The translations under genes were made by a program, and so were the position numbers. 64,000 bases of DNA from Chionoecetes opilio (Eukaryota > Arthropoda > Malacostraca > Decapoda > Majidae). The stretch spans positions 1-64,000 of the forward strand of contig JACEEZ010022980.1 in assembly GCA_016584305.1 (NCBI GenBank), in the 5' to 3' direction. How positions within the stretch are numbered: the first letter of the stretch is position 1; each line of letters opens with the position of its first letter. Positions 34,705-46,803 of the stretch are shown one piece after another. Under the pieces are notes generated by a model, which was given only the letters and a program-made list of their open reading frames with translations, did no database searches and was not told the DNA's origin.

Positions 34705-34915
34705 GGGTCCGTTTCTGCCCGCCCTGCCAGGAGGATTATTACCCTAACTAAACCCTAATTTTAACCTCCTAACGGGGAGGCCCCAAACCCCCCCCGCGAG
34801 ATTTTTAAAACCCTAACCCGAAACCTTACCTTTTTGGGAACCTTTCCTTACCATTTCCTTTTGTAACTACCCCCGAACCCTTAACCCCAACCTTTTTTGT
34901 AAACCCTTTTTTAAC
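34705..34915. repeat. CTAACC-type tract and G/C-rich repeat, left arm
   Basis: CTGCCAGGAGGATTATTACC, then CCTAACTAAACCC-like units and CCTCCTAACGGGGAGGC. Mirror partner at 63,100-63,300, where AAAGGTTAGGTTAAGG is cleaner. Same repeat as 24,090-24,260. Confidence 0.7.
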
Positions 34916-35159
34916 TTTAAGGGGGGCGTCACCAAACCCTTTCTTAATTATCAGGGATTGTCATGAGTTTTTTTTTTTTGTCTAAGTATGCTAATTTCCG
35001 AAAAAATCCTAGCTCATTTTTTAGATCAATAGCTCTTTTTCTAACTGCAAAAAAAAAAATTTTTTTTAAAAATTTTCTTAATAACATTTCCCCCTTAATA
35101 AAACCTTTGCCTCTGCACTCACCCAAAAAAAAAAAAAGCGCCCGGGGACTTTACTGACT

Positions 35160-35275
35160 CTTCCCTCCGTGCTCCACGTGGGCAACTTGGCACGTGACAC
35201 CATTTAAAGAATTTTGAGACAGCTGATTTAAATGGGGGTCTCCCATTGGTTCCCCCCCGCGGGGGGCGCGCATAA
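35160..35275. promoter_or_regulatory. CCAAT/E-box cluster, left-arm copy
   Basis: Two CACGTG E-boxes (35,175-35,180 and 35,191-35,196), ATTGG (an inverted CCAAT) at 35,245-35,249 and a CG-rich stretch. Noisier mirror of 62,770-62,920. No gene is attached. Confidence 0.3.
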
Positions 35276-35977
35276 AAAAAATAGGGAAAGGCTAAAAACA
35301 CTCCTTTTATTAACAAATTCTTTCCAATGACTTGCAAACCCCTTTTGACCCAAAAAAACCCCAAAATCTTACAAAAAATCCAAAAGATTCATCTTTTTAA
35401 AAATTTTGAATTTTTATTCTTTTTTTGTGTTCAGCATTTTTTTTTTTTTTTATTTTTTTTCTCCCTAAAAGTATTTTGAAATTTTTTACCCAAATTTAAA
35501 AAAAAACAAAAGATCAGAAAATCCATCTATATTCCCTTTCCAATGATATATTGTTTATTAAATTCGGGGACAATAGTGGCGAAATTAAGAAAGGAAAAAC
35601 TGGAAAAAAAACACGTTTTTTAGTAGAGGGTTTAAAAGGGGCGCGGGTTTTTTAAAACCCCCGTGCCCTTTAAGGGGGCCGACTGGTAAAAAATTGGAAA
35701 AAAAGCAAAACATTTAATAAAATTCCTGGAGCTGCGTATGGCAATCAACAGTTTGAATGTGGAGTATTTCATCAAAATTCGCCTTAGTTTTGTAGTTATG
35801 GGTATTGACCTCCCCACCCCTCAAGGGGGGGACCAGGAGCCTGAAGACGGAGGATTATTTGCCTGGGCCTCAACATAATGATTCAATAAGAAGAAATATT
35901 ATAATATATGTTATAAATACTCAAGACTTCAAAATAAATACAAATACCATGATATCACTTACTTATTGTTCAGTATA

Positions 35978-36345
35978 CAGGTTGAAGCTCCCAAACTCGG
36001 CAACCTCGGGACCAGCGCCGAGCCGAGTAATGGAATTTTCCGACTTTTAGAACGTAGATATATTAAGGGGAAAAAAAGCATGAAAATAATAATACCAATA
36101 ACAGACCTGTAGAAGTACACAAAATAACAGTGTACGTAACTCTACAGTCACAACACCACTGAACAATAACAACAAACAAATCGGCAGGAGAAACCAAGCG
36201 GCCTAGTGTGGTGGCACCTAGCGGCCGACCCGGCAACTACGCACCGGGTTTTGGGTGTTCTGCCGTGTTTTGGAAAATCCGGAACCATAGCCGAGTTTTG
36301 GGTGTTGCCGAGTCTTGGGATGTCGAGTTTGGGAACTTCAACCTG
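35978..36345. mobile_element. Tigger-like 368-bp MITE, left arm
   Basis: Ends are CAGGTTGAAGCTCCCAAACT and the complement AGTTTGGGAACTTCAACCTG, flanked by TA on both sides (35,976-77 and 36,346-47), the target duplication typical of Tc1/mariner/pogo elements. TIRs continue with CCGAG-rich text and an AATTTTCCGA segment, in the style of Tigger termini. The interior is non-coding. Its exact length is repeated in the other arm. Confidence 0.85.
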
Positions 36346-37318
36346 TACAAAGGAGTTCAAAGTTAGCAAAAACTTTAGTGGCCCGTATCTCAAAACATAA
36401 GTTTTATGTGTTCACACTGTATCTCCTCCATCAAATGTTAACCAATTTCAATGAAAATTCACACATAATATGCCTACACCTGCCTGATTCACTCTGTAGA
36501 GAGTTTTTTTTAATATCTAAAAGGGTCGAATTTTGTGAAAATAAAATTTACGCTTTTGGGGGTGAACCCGAGCCTGAAAATTGGAAAATTTATATTCCAC
36601 AAAAAAATCTTTTCAGTACGATTTATCTCTATACGTTTGAAGGTCTGATCAAGGTCCTTGTACCATACCATGTTTCATGCATGTAGAGCAATTAGTATAG
36701 GAGGAGAAACAATTTTAATTTTTTTTAATTTTTCGTAAGTGAAAGGGGTGAAAAATGAAAGGGTTGCAGATTGTTTTTTGGGGGCTAAAATAGATGTATA
36801 GTATGTCCCAAACTCCTGGTGTTAATGTCATAGCAATAACTCAATAAATAAAACTAAAAAAAATTTAATCAGCCGTCTCCCTTAAACTTCGAGGCTCAGT
36901 GAGTCTGAGCAGATGCTGGTTTGTTTGTTTACTCTCACAGCCACGCTCTCTATCACTCTTGAAGTGCTATATGACATAGCTGGTATCTGGTCCCCCCTTT
37001 TGCAAAAGGTACTACAGCCAAATTCCCAACATCCGACCTTCAAACATCCAACTTGTCCAAACAACCAACTTTTTTCTTCTATGTCCCAAGTTGAATAAAT
37101 TATTAAACAATTCCAGACAACCAACCCTCGGTCAGACGTTTGAATTCGGCGGCGGGCGGGAGGCAGGTAGTTCGTGTTTTTCTCACTACCCGCTCGCAGC
37201 GCTGGTAGCGGCTTGGCGTTGGCGGGTGTTTTCAGAGTTTATTTACACTTGCTGTTGGCTGCTTCACCACCACATTGTGTCTTGTTTTGGCCATTTATTT
37301 TACTTTCTACAGTGAATA

Positions 37319-37920
37319 ATGTCGTCTAAAAGTGCTAAACGTAAGCGTGTTGTGTTGAACATTGAACAGAAAGTGAATATTATAAGGAAAGTAGAACAAG
37401 GTGTTCCTAGACAAGATATATGTTGGGAATTTAACATCGGCAAGACGACTGTGGTGGACATTTTAAAGTCCAAAGATAACTTGTTTAAGTTTTATGCTGG
37501 TACAGAAACTAACAAGTTTTTAACAAAACGGAAAACTCTGAGCACACCTAAGTTGCTTTGCTGGACGAAGCAGTGTGGGAATGGTATAAATGAAGTCTAA
37601 TGATGGTAAAGGGAAGCCAGTGCATGGCTATATGATAATTGAACAAAGCAAGGAGATGTACAAGAAAATGAAGATAAAGGAACCGTGTACTTTCTAGAGG
37701 GATGGTTGAATTTTAAAGGTTTTCACGGCATCAGGAAAGCTTACTATAGCTGGTGAAAAACTCTCAGTGACTCGGTTGGTGCTGAGGAGTTCATCATAAT
37801 TCATTTTAAAATTATGTACACCCGAACATCCACTATTCCAATTATACGACCTACCTTCGGCCCCCCCCAAGGGTCGGATAATTAATACTTAGCTGTCGTC
37901 AAAAAGGGTGCTAGCGTCAG
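37319..37920 (+). pseudogene. Tigger/CENP-B-like transposase N-terminal fragment, left arm
   Basis: The ATG at 37,319 opens MSSKSAKRKRVVLNIEQKVN, continuing IIRKVEQGVPRQDICWEFNI and GKTTVVDILKSKDNLFKF. This is the first helix-turn-helix (CENP-B N-terminal type) of pogo/Tigger transposases, which binds the element ends. After KTLSTPKL (about 37,550) the frame shifts to LDEAVWEWYK, then to MKSNDGKGKPVHGYMIIEQS and KEMYKKMKIKEPCTF. This is the second (Tc5-type) DNA-binding domain. Weak text follows up to about 37,830 (LTIAGEKLS, GAEEF). The DDE catalytic domain is absent. It could be a decayed element or a domesticated exon; the frameshifts argue for decay or error. Confidence 0.8.
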
Positions 37921-38202
37921 ACGCGAGGGACAGTTTGCTAAACTACAGCCCTTTCTTATGAGCCACTTTTGCCTTTGTCCTGGGCAGGGTTGGAGGAGGT
38001 AGGAGGTAAAAGGGGTAGATAAATCCTCCCTGAATAAATGGCTGGAGGGAGCGGGTTTTGGGTGGAAGGCGAGAGACGACATGACACCCCCTTCCCTCTA
38101 TTTCCTTACTACTGAGGCCTTGAATCACCCTCTGTCTCGCAGAGAGGGATTGAGAGGTGCCAGTTTCCATGCAGAATATCATAAAAAAATTTTACAAATT
38201 TT

Positions 38203-38232
38203 TTGGGGCGGGGGGGGGGGGGGGGGGGGGGG
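38203..38232. repeat. Poly(G) tract
   Basis: Nearly uninterrupted G run, broken only by one C. The mirror position in the right arm (about 59,780) is only a short G/C stretch (GGGGCTGGGGTGGGGAGG read on the minus strand), so the run is probably a basecalling expansion. Confidence 0.8.
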
Positions 38233-38714
38233 AGAAAATCACCCAAACTCTTTAATTTTTGCTCATTCCTTATAAAATTTATCACAAGTTTGCTTAAGTT
38301 TTTAAACTATGCCAAAAATTTTTTTCCAAATTTCTTTTTTTTTTGGGAAAAATATTCGTGAACCTCCCCTTAATTTACACCTACCCCCTCTTGTTTTTGG
38401 GGGTCGGGGTCCGACTACACAAATACAATAAAATATCGGACAACTACAATATGCGCCATTTTCAGAGCAAAGCGATAACGGGAAAGACGTTTAGCAGTAC
38501 CCCGAAACTTGTCAGACGGCCGGCATAAAATTTGTGCCGGAAAATCAAAAACGGCATATGGCATTTGAATCGGCAAACCGTAATGAAGTTATCGCCTGGC
38601 TGCGGCCCCGACAACTTGTGCGACATTTTTTCACCCCGGGCCTGTGTGGGTTCGTTCTTTTCGTGTCAATCGTGTGGGCAAACCGTAACCAAACTTTTTC
38701 CACTACGACCCAAA

Positions 38715-38960
38715 AAGGGGCCGAATAGCTCTATTCGTGCCATAAGGGGCCAAACCCAGCAACTGATCGTGCCAAAAGCAAGCCGATTTGCATCCAAATA
38801 GTGCCATAAGGGGGCCCTAACAGCAATGAATCCCACAAGCGGGGCCGATTTAGGGTCCAAATAGTGCCAAAAAGCGGGGCCGACTTAGCATTTGAATAGT
38901 GCCACAAGCGGGCCGACTTAGCTTTAATGTGCACAAGGGGGCCTATAGCAGCTAAATCGT
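38715..38960 (+). repeat. ~33-37-bp minisatellite, left arm
   Basis: About seven units of the form GGGGCCGA(T/C)TTAGCAT followed by CCAAATAGTGCCA(T/C)AAG. Mirror of 59,040-59,290. Non-coding. Confidence 0.8.
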
Positions 38961-38997
38961 TTTTAACCGCCCCTAATCCCGGGTATCACCCCGACTA

Positions 38998-39438
38998 GTT
39001 ACCCTGCCACGACGCGCCGCACGACAGATGACTCACAAAAGAAAACTTTGATACGCCTCCTGGACCAGAAATTATCGTGATTCGCTTATTTTACCAAAAT
39101 GTCTACAAAATTTAAACTAAAAACCATCCAAAATTTAACCAAACCCTAAATGAAAACCTAAAGCAAACGTTAACTTAAACCCAAATTTAAAACCTTTTTT
39201 TTTAAATAGAAAATAGCAAGGTATTTTGGGTTTACTTAATTTGTTTGGGTTAAAATTTAAGTTAAAAAAGGTTTGGGTTTAGATTTGTTTTGGGTTTGGT
39301 TATTTTAAGATGGTTTGGGTTAGTTTTATAGACTTATTTGTTAAATAACGAATCTGATGAAAAGTTCGGGTCCTGGAGGCGGGGCCAATTTTTCCTGTGA
39401 GACGTCACTGCAGCGTGTGCGTAGTCGTGGCAGGGTAC
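38998..39438. mobile_element. ~440-bp MITE with ~110-bp TIRs, left arm
   Basis: Ends TACCCTGCCACGAC... and ...GTCGTGGCAGGGTA. TIRs share CTCCTGGACC/GGTCCTGGAG, GATTCGCTTATTT and GTCTACAAAA. The interior is TTTGGGTTAGG-like text. Mirror of 58,528-58,980. Confidence 0.8.
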
Positions 39439-40700
39439 ACCGGGGCAGGGAAAGCTAGTCGGGCGCACACCGCCCCACTTTAAATGAACACAGGTTTGTA
39501 AAGGGGAATAACCTTTTCCCGGGATTGAATGGTTTCTAAACTCTTCAGTATGAGCAAAGGGGCCAAAGGGCCTATAGTGCAACAAAAAATAAAAATTATC
39601 ACTATATTTCAAATTAACCCCAAATCCAGTCTGGGCTGCAGTATATCAGTTTCCCTTTGGTTGGGGCGTCTGGCACTGGCATCAGCAATGAAATTTCCCA
39701 AAATTGTGCCCAATACACCATCAGGCCGATGTAAAAGTATAAATACTGAAATGAAAACAAATATTGTTTATATAAAAATTTTTTTCAAAGATATAATCAT
39801 GATTGTTACAAAAGGGGAAAAAAAAAGTCCAGAAAAAATGTGGGAAAATTTCTTTTAATGAAGACAAATAACGAATAATAAACAAAAAAATACAAAAATA
39901 AAAAATAAATATTAAAAAAATCAAAAAATTATATATTATATAATATATTTTAATATATATTTTTAATATTAAATATATATATATTATATAATTATTTATT
40001 ATATTTAAAATATATATATATAAAAATTTTTTACCCATAACGATAGTTATAAAGGAAGACTCTTATGGGAGCGTTATCCTCCCAAAGCACTATTCTAAAA
40101 CATTACTATAGTGCAAGTCATAAATTTTTAGATGTGCAAATAAAAATGAAAACCCGGAATAAAATTGGGGATAAGTATCATCGTCGTCTCCTCATAAGAA
40201 TTATGGGAAAATCGACTTTTAAACAGAAAAAAAAAGGAAAATTTGCCTGAAAGTCTATCAATCTCTGAAAATTAGGTTGGGTTGGGTTTAAAGGAAAAAA
40301 GTTACCGAAAGCATCGAAAATTATCAGGTTTACCTAAACCACTAGAACTTATACAACCAAGGTGTTAAAGTCTCAACCCAAAAGCAAATCGGTAAAAATA
40401 GAATTCCCCCATCTGTCAGATGGCAGGGGCTGCCCTGAAGCGGCCCCTGGTGCCCTCTTTTTTTTCATTAAAGTCCATGTCCCATGCTCCCATTTGTGCC
40501 TTTTTCACCACCAAAAAGGTTTTGATCAAAATTTGCTCGAAAAAGAAAAACTAGATTAGATTTTTTTGACCGATGCACTGTCATAAGTTTACATAACTCT
40601 TTGCAGATTTTTTATATTTTCAAACGGAAAATACTTCCCCAAAGAGATTTGTTAAACCCTGCAATCATTTTCAATTACACCTTAAAATCAATATAGACCA

Positions 40701-41330
40701 CAATCAGGGGGCGTCCCGAGGATGGAGGGCCATGCCCCCCCCTTTTGCAAAGAAAAAAAATATAGCCAATTATAATAGATAGCCCCAATATATATTATAT
40801 AATATATATAGTAGATAGATAGATAAAAAAAATTACTTTTTTTTTAAAAAAAAAAAAAAAAAAAGGTTTTTTTTTTTTTATGTTTTAATTTTTTTATTTT
40901 TTATATATATATTTTTTTTTCTTTATATATATATATTTTTATTTTTTTTTTTTTTTTTATCTTTTTTTTTTTAAAATATGATTTTTATATTTTAATATAT
41001 ATTTTTTTCTATTTTTTTTTTTTATTATTTTTTGATTTTATATAAAAAATATATTTTTTTCTTATTTACTTTATTTAATTTGTTTATTTTATTTTTATTT
41101 TTGTATATTTTAGATTTTATATAATTAATTTTTTTTTTTTCTTTTTTTTTTTTAAATTTTTTTCTTCATATTTTTTTTTTTTAAAGTTTTTTTTTTTTTG
41201 ATTTTTTTAAATTATTATAATATTATATATATTTTATATATATATAATATATAAAATTAAAAATTATTTTAATATATTGGCCCCCCCCCCTTTTTCAATT
41301 TTCTGGGTACCCACTGACCACAATACAAAG
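40701..41330. mobile_element. AT-cored MITE, left arm
   Basis: Ends ACCACAATCAGGGGGCGTCC and the complement TACCCACTGACCACAATA, each next to a G/C-run. The core (40,770-41,280) is TA/T-run sequence. Mirror of 56,528-57,245. Confidence 0.65.
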
Positions 41331-42049
41331 CCCATAAATAGAAAACCCACAATACAAAAAAATGGGGTGCAAAATAAGGATAAAAATTTGTCTAAACATT
41401 TATATTTTTAAACTAGTTGCATTGTACAATCTTTGAGTTGAAGATAAATGTTATTTAGTAAACCTTATAGTATCCTAAAAATTTGGTCATTTTCGACTTT
41501 ATTCTTTTTTTTCCCCACCTATTTCTGCACTTCGGGGTGTCGCCCAAAAATAAAATTTTTCACTCTACCAAAACCATCGCATGCATCTTTTCCTAGATTG
41601 AGATCAGGCACAGAGTGTGTTTAATCGCACAGAGTGGGTAAAAAAAATCCCCCAAACCCAACCTGACATTGGTTCTAGCCTAACCTGAAACAAGAGTAAA
41701 GGGGAGTTAAAGCAAAATGAGGCATTTCCGATTTTTTTTTAAAAAACCATCATCTTAACACACCAAATACTAGGAAAAGAAAATTTTTTTAAACCCCACT
41801 CAATTAATGGTTGAAAGTACCAAAAACTTAAAAATACTGCTAAAGGCAGATTTACAAGTTGAAGGGAGTTAAACTACGTGCCTTTCAATGTATCAAACGC
41901 AGTAGAACCGAGGCAGGGGTTGCTTCTTTAATGAAAATACAGTTAAAAGTAGTGACAGCATTTTTAAAATACCTTTTTAGACGTTTTGACGGAAAAAAAC
42001 ACTCCATTTGTAAAAATATCAAAAAATACCAATGAAACTATTAAACAAA

Positions 42050-42165
42050 TTAAACTGACCCTCAAACAACCTAACTTAGCCTTGCCCTTAAACTAACCAA
42101 CTTAGCCTTCCTTTAAAATAACCTACTTAGCCTTGCCCTTAAAATAAACCCAGCCTAAGAAACTT
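42050..42165. repeat. AACCTAACTTAGCCTTGCCC tandem, left arm
   Basis: Three to four ~34-bp units. Mirror of 55,680-55,790. Confidence 0.75.
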
Positions 42166-42841
42166 TTTTGTTTGTTTGCCCAAATTTATTGCTACTTTCA
42201 CACTCGTTCTCATCACTTTTAAAACTTAACTTTATTATTTTGCCATTTTACAATATTTTTTGATGATTATAAAGGTATGGGGTTGCAAAAAGCCTTTTTC
42301 AAAAAAAACCTTTTTTGGGGAAAGGGGTTTGGGGAGAGAGGGAAAAACACTTAGAAACAGTAGAAAAGGGGAAAAAGACTTGAATCCAGACACAGTCATT
42401 TCTAAAAATTACCCAGTAGGGGCAGTATGCTGACAAAAGGGTACATCAACACCCAATTTTTATCACAACACCAGTAAAAAATTTTGTACAAAATCTTTAC
42501 TGACCAAATTTTTCCTGACATAAATGGGGGGGTGGCCCCTTTGACCCCCCCCCCCCCCCCCCCTAGTTAACTAACCTAGCCTGGGCATTATTACTTATCC
42601 TATCAAACCTGTGGGGGCGTGGGGGGGGGGGGGAGGATTTCGCCCTCCAGACCCCCCCCCGTTAATACCCCATTTCGACGGGTTATAGGATTAGAAATGC
42701 TGGGGAAATTGTCCGTTCTTAACTTGAGGACGGTTTTAACTCGTGCCTTGTAATGTTTAATTCATTACAGTAAACCCAAACACCAAAATAAACATCTTCT
42801 CCAGGGCGAGCCTTATTATTAACTCCCTGAAGCGGTACAAT

Positions 42842-43892
42842 TCTAGAGTCCTTTCCCGCCCTTATTGCGGGGGGGGGTTTTTCCCCCAACCTTTACAGAT
42901 CACTTTGATACTCTAACACGTAATTATAAATGGGGGGAGCTGCCCCTTTTACCCTCCCTCCCCCCTTTAAAAAAACCCCCCCTTGAAAACCCCCCAAAAA
43001 ATACTATGGTAAATATTAAAAATTCTCCCCCTAACCCAACCCAACCTCATTAAAACCTGCCCAACCTCCATAAAACCCAAACCTAACCTTACTATAAACC
43101 CCCTAGAGAGACCTCAAAAAATTTAAATTTCTAACCTTACCTCAAAATAACCCAACCTAGCCTGTTTTAAAATTCTATTCCCCCCCCAAATTTAAACTCG
43201 CTAGGGTTATTGGTAAGGTTTTTAAAGTTATAGGGGTTAGGTTAGTACAATTATTTTTGGGGGGTCCAGAGGATGGAGTCTTTTTGGGGGGGCAGGCATG
43301 GCGTCACCCTGGGGGGGCTAAGGGGGATTATCCCCCCCAATCAAAGGGCTCAGTCCCCCCTAAATTGCTGTAGTAGCCCCTACCCAAAAACATAAACGGG
43401 TTATTTATCCAATTTTCCATGCCCGAGCAAAACCTTATTTTTCACACTTTTATAGAAAAAATTTGGGCTGATGTTTTTTTTAAATGTTTAAAAATTTTTT
43501 CTAACAAACCTTGAAATTACTAAGTTAAATTTTTTATGGATATTAAATAAAAAAAATAAATTTTTCAAATTAGTTACTTGGTTTTGATGCCGGTATAACT
43601 ATTAATTTATGTGTCATGTAATTAAATTTAATTCCCTTTCTTCTCTTTTTTTTGGGGCCCCAAAATTACCCGGAAATGATTAATTTTCAAAATTTTCCCC
43701 CCACCCCCCCAGTGGATAGCCCATCACCCCCCGGGGCTAAAGCCCCCCCAAAATTTTTTTCCGGTGACGCCCCTGGGGCAGGGGGGGTTTTTAGGTGGCT
43801 CTTTCCCTACTTTATATTTACGTGTTAGAGGGGATCGAAATGACTGTTAAGGTCTGGAGAAAAAAAAAAATAAAGGGCGGAAAGGACTCAGT
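42842..43892. mobile_element. TIR element with nested MITE, left arm
   Basis: Outer ends TCTAGAGTCCTTTCCCGCCC and the complement GGGCGGAAAGGACTCA, with inner text AACACGTAA(T/A)TATAAA on both sides. Same TIR family as 20,655-23,880. A second element with GGCGTCACC...GGTGACGCC ends (43,299-43,771) is nested inside. Confidence 0.75.
43299..43771. mobile_element. GGCGTCACC-ended MITE nested in TIR element, left arm
   Basis: GGCGTCACCCTGGGGGGGCTA at one end and CCGGTGACGCCCC at the other, with G-rich subterminal text. The interior is AT-rich and non-coding. Confidence 0.7.
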
Positions 43893-44092
43893 ATTTATCG
43901 AGGGAAAAGGGAAATTCTGGGCTTTTATAAATCTTGTCTATTTTTTGGCTTTATACTCTAAGTTTTCACCACCCTTTCCTAGTACCTTTTTAAGTCTTTT
44001 GGGTGATGAAGTCGATCCCACCAAAGGGGCCCCGTAAGAGCGGAAAATGTAGGGCGGCCCCCGGGCCCACTTCCCTGGAAATTTTTTGAATA

Positions 44093-44470
44093 TTGGCTTG
44101 GAAAACCCCGTCCAACGGGCGCGATGGCCAACAGTGGCTACGATTGCCCCCTAATAACAACAATTACCCTTTAAATCCGGCTTTGAACCCTATTTACCCT
44201 TTCGGCCCGGGCCATTCATGTCACATCCACAAATATATTTCCTTGGGCCGAGAAAGGGAAGACTGTTTGGGGCCCCTGTACAAATTTATAAAATAAGGGC
44301 CGATATATATTCCCACTCGGGGCCGACATGGGCTTCATCCGATTTCCCGAAACCAGTCCCCCTGCCCCCGGGGTGGATACGTCCCGGCAAACCCGACACG
44401 GGCCCCCGCATAGCCCTTTTTGCGGGTTAGTTCCCCCCACAGCTTTTTCCAACAGTGATTCACAGATTTA
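44093..44470. other. CG-rich repeat segment, left arm
   Basis: CCGA/CGGC-rich non-coding text (GGGCCGATATATATTCCC, GGCTTCATCCGATTT). Mirror of about 53,270-53,650. The frames here (44,216-44,452 minus; 53,260-53,517 plus) show no domain. Confidence 0.5.
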
Positions 44471-44861
44471 AAAACCCTGGCGAAGCAAATGGGGGAGGTG
44501 ATTCAGTTCAATGGGTACCCCGTGTTTTACTATTGTACAGTATGTATTCAGGGGACTATGGTGTTTTCCAAGTGAAAAAAAAGAGGCGGCCTATAGTAAA
44601 GATTCATATTTTATAAGGGGGTTTTTGGGGGTTAGTGTTTTTGCGACAGGTTTCCCGTGTACGACCGTAGCCTTCACATTCAAGCTTTGGCCTACCAGTA
44701 GCCTACCGTATTTTTGGGGCTGACTTATACGGCAAGTATAGGCCTAACCCGTAATCTTGAGCTAACAATCTTGGGGTTGACTTGTATGCCGCCATTTACG
44801 GTAATTCTCCATAAAATCAACTCATAGTACATACAATTCCCGATTCAGTAAACGTCTTATA

Positions 44862-46102
44862 CCATATTTTACGGCTTATAAGATGCTGCATCTTGGAAGA
44901 CGCACCCTGATTTTGGAAAGAAATTTATAAGATTTTTTTTTTTTCTCTCCAAAAATAGTCATTTTCACATAAGAACACACTCACTATTCATTATCTTCAT
45001 TCAGCACTGCTCTGCAGCCACTTTAATTTTCTTGCTTGTATGCGATAGTATAAGTAAATTGTCATGTTGGCTGGCTGAACAATGTGAACATGTACACGCA
45101 GGTCGGACGGCGGGAGTGAAAACAAAGCCAATGTGGCGGGACGAGGAGGCATGTCAGGTGGGAATTGCACGTAAGGCACGTCTACACGTTAATAAACCTG
45201 TTTTTTTTTTTTTTTTTCGTGTGTAACAACAACATACACATGTGAGGTATACTGTTTGATGTTCGGTTATATGAATATGACATTTACAGAAACAGACTTT
45301 TCCTCACTGCCAATGAGAGAGAGAGAGAGAGTTCTAGCTGGCACACAAGCTGGGGACGACCCTTTGCTTGTGCCGCTGTAGCGGGACGAGAAGGCTGTCA
45401 GTCAAAGGAATTCATAAAAGTGAAAAAAAGCAACACACCTATTGGTCCTTATTAAGCATCTAACTACTGTGTATGTGGGTGGGCACAGTGTGGATATGAA
45501 GAGGTGGTACGGCCGCTCTGCCTGGCTGGCTGGGGTGGAGAGTGAGTCGTGCGGCTGGCAGCCACATTCTTACTGCCTTACGTTCCATTCCCACCTGTCA
45601 TGCCTCCTCGTCCCGCCACACCGACCACGGTGGTTTGCAGTTGCGTGCCTGGCGTGCCGAACACGGCGAGCAGTCTGGCTTTGTCTTCCCGAGTGTAAAC
45701 ACCTCTCACGTCCTCCCGTGCCTCACTATGTTGCTTGCCTCCTGTGCCTCACCACGTATTGTTTTAATTTTCCTGTATGCGTGTAGTATTTGTGGTGGCT
45801 GCATGTACATAAGAATACAAACCTTCATTTAATGCTACAAACAAAGTTCCTTATACACGTAATGGCTTTTGGCGCCAATCTGCCGAAGCGGACTACGGAG
45901 GACATATTAGTTGATTTGAATGTCTTATGGTATTCGAAATACTTGCAACAGGTAAGTACTGAGGTTACATCATATAAGAGGCTAAGTTGAATAGCTAGGT
46001 ACCTAAGCTAACCTCCTACAACATTCGTCTTGGAAGACGCATGAGTATTTTTCAGGTTTTTTTTCAGTAAAAAAAGTGTGTCTTATAATCCGTAAAATAC
46101 GG
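44862..46102. mobile_element. Pogo-like element A (~1.24 kb), left arm
   Basis: Ends CCATATTTTACGGCTTATAA and the complement TTATAATCCGTAAAATACGG, bordered by TA at 44,860-61 and 46,103-04. Both subterminal regions carry CTTGGAAGACGCA. The interior includes an inverted pair at 45,133-45,176 and 45,577-45,620 (core ATGCCTCCTCGTCCCGCCAC), poly-T (45,201-45,217) and a GA microsatellite (about 45,313-45,331). No transposase frame is recognised. Confidence 0.8.
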
Positions 46103-46803
46103 TAGTCAATATGGCATTATATCATAGTAGAAATTTATATTAATGCATTAATGAACAACTGTTACCATATTCTTTACTTGTTGCCAGAGCAGTGTATGAA
46201 AAGTTTCGACAGTGTACGACAAGGTCAAAGGTGGTGACGTTCAGGGCGAGGAGTTGAGAGTGTAGCACTACACGGTGGGGGTGCAGGCGTGGACACTGCA
46301 ACAGCAAGTGTTCAATGGTTTCCGGGACGCACCTGCCTCAGGGGCACTTGTAGTACCTGGTAAACGCAAGCGAGTAGCTTCGTCAGTTGTCACTCGTGTT
46401 TACCTTATACAAACATCATAAGTTTGGCAGGCGAGCTGTGTTTATGTAAAAAATGTTAAATTGCGAAATTATCCATGCCGTTAATCATGGTTTTTATAGA
46501 ATAAGAAATCTTACTACCCTTGTGCGAACAATCTATAGTCTTTCAGCATCAATGGAGAAATATATTTACCCACACATTTTGACGTAATACTTCCTTCGAG
46601 GCTTTCAGGACATGCAGGAGTAGAGCATAATTTCAAATACTATGTCTTCAAACCAATGTTCATGATATGGACAAGAGTACGTATATCAAAACCATTGTTT
46701 TTATCAGTGAAAACCCGATATTCAACATTACAATTAAGATTACCTTATTTTGGTTAAAATAACATCAAATATTGGTCGTTAGCACCCTGCTGTCACCAAA
46801 TTA

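Noticed and set aside
38715..38960. Minisatellite considered as a CRISPR array
   Set aside because: Units are contiguous variants without unique spacers, and the context is eukaryotic.
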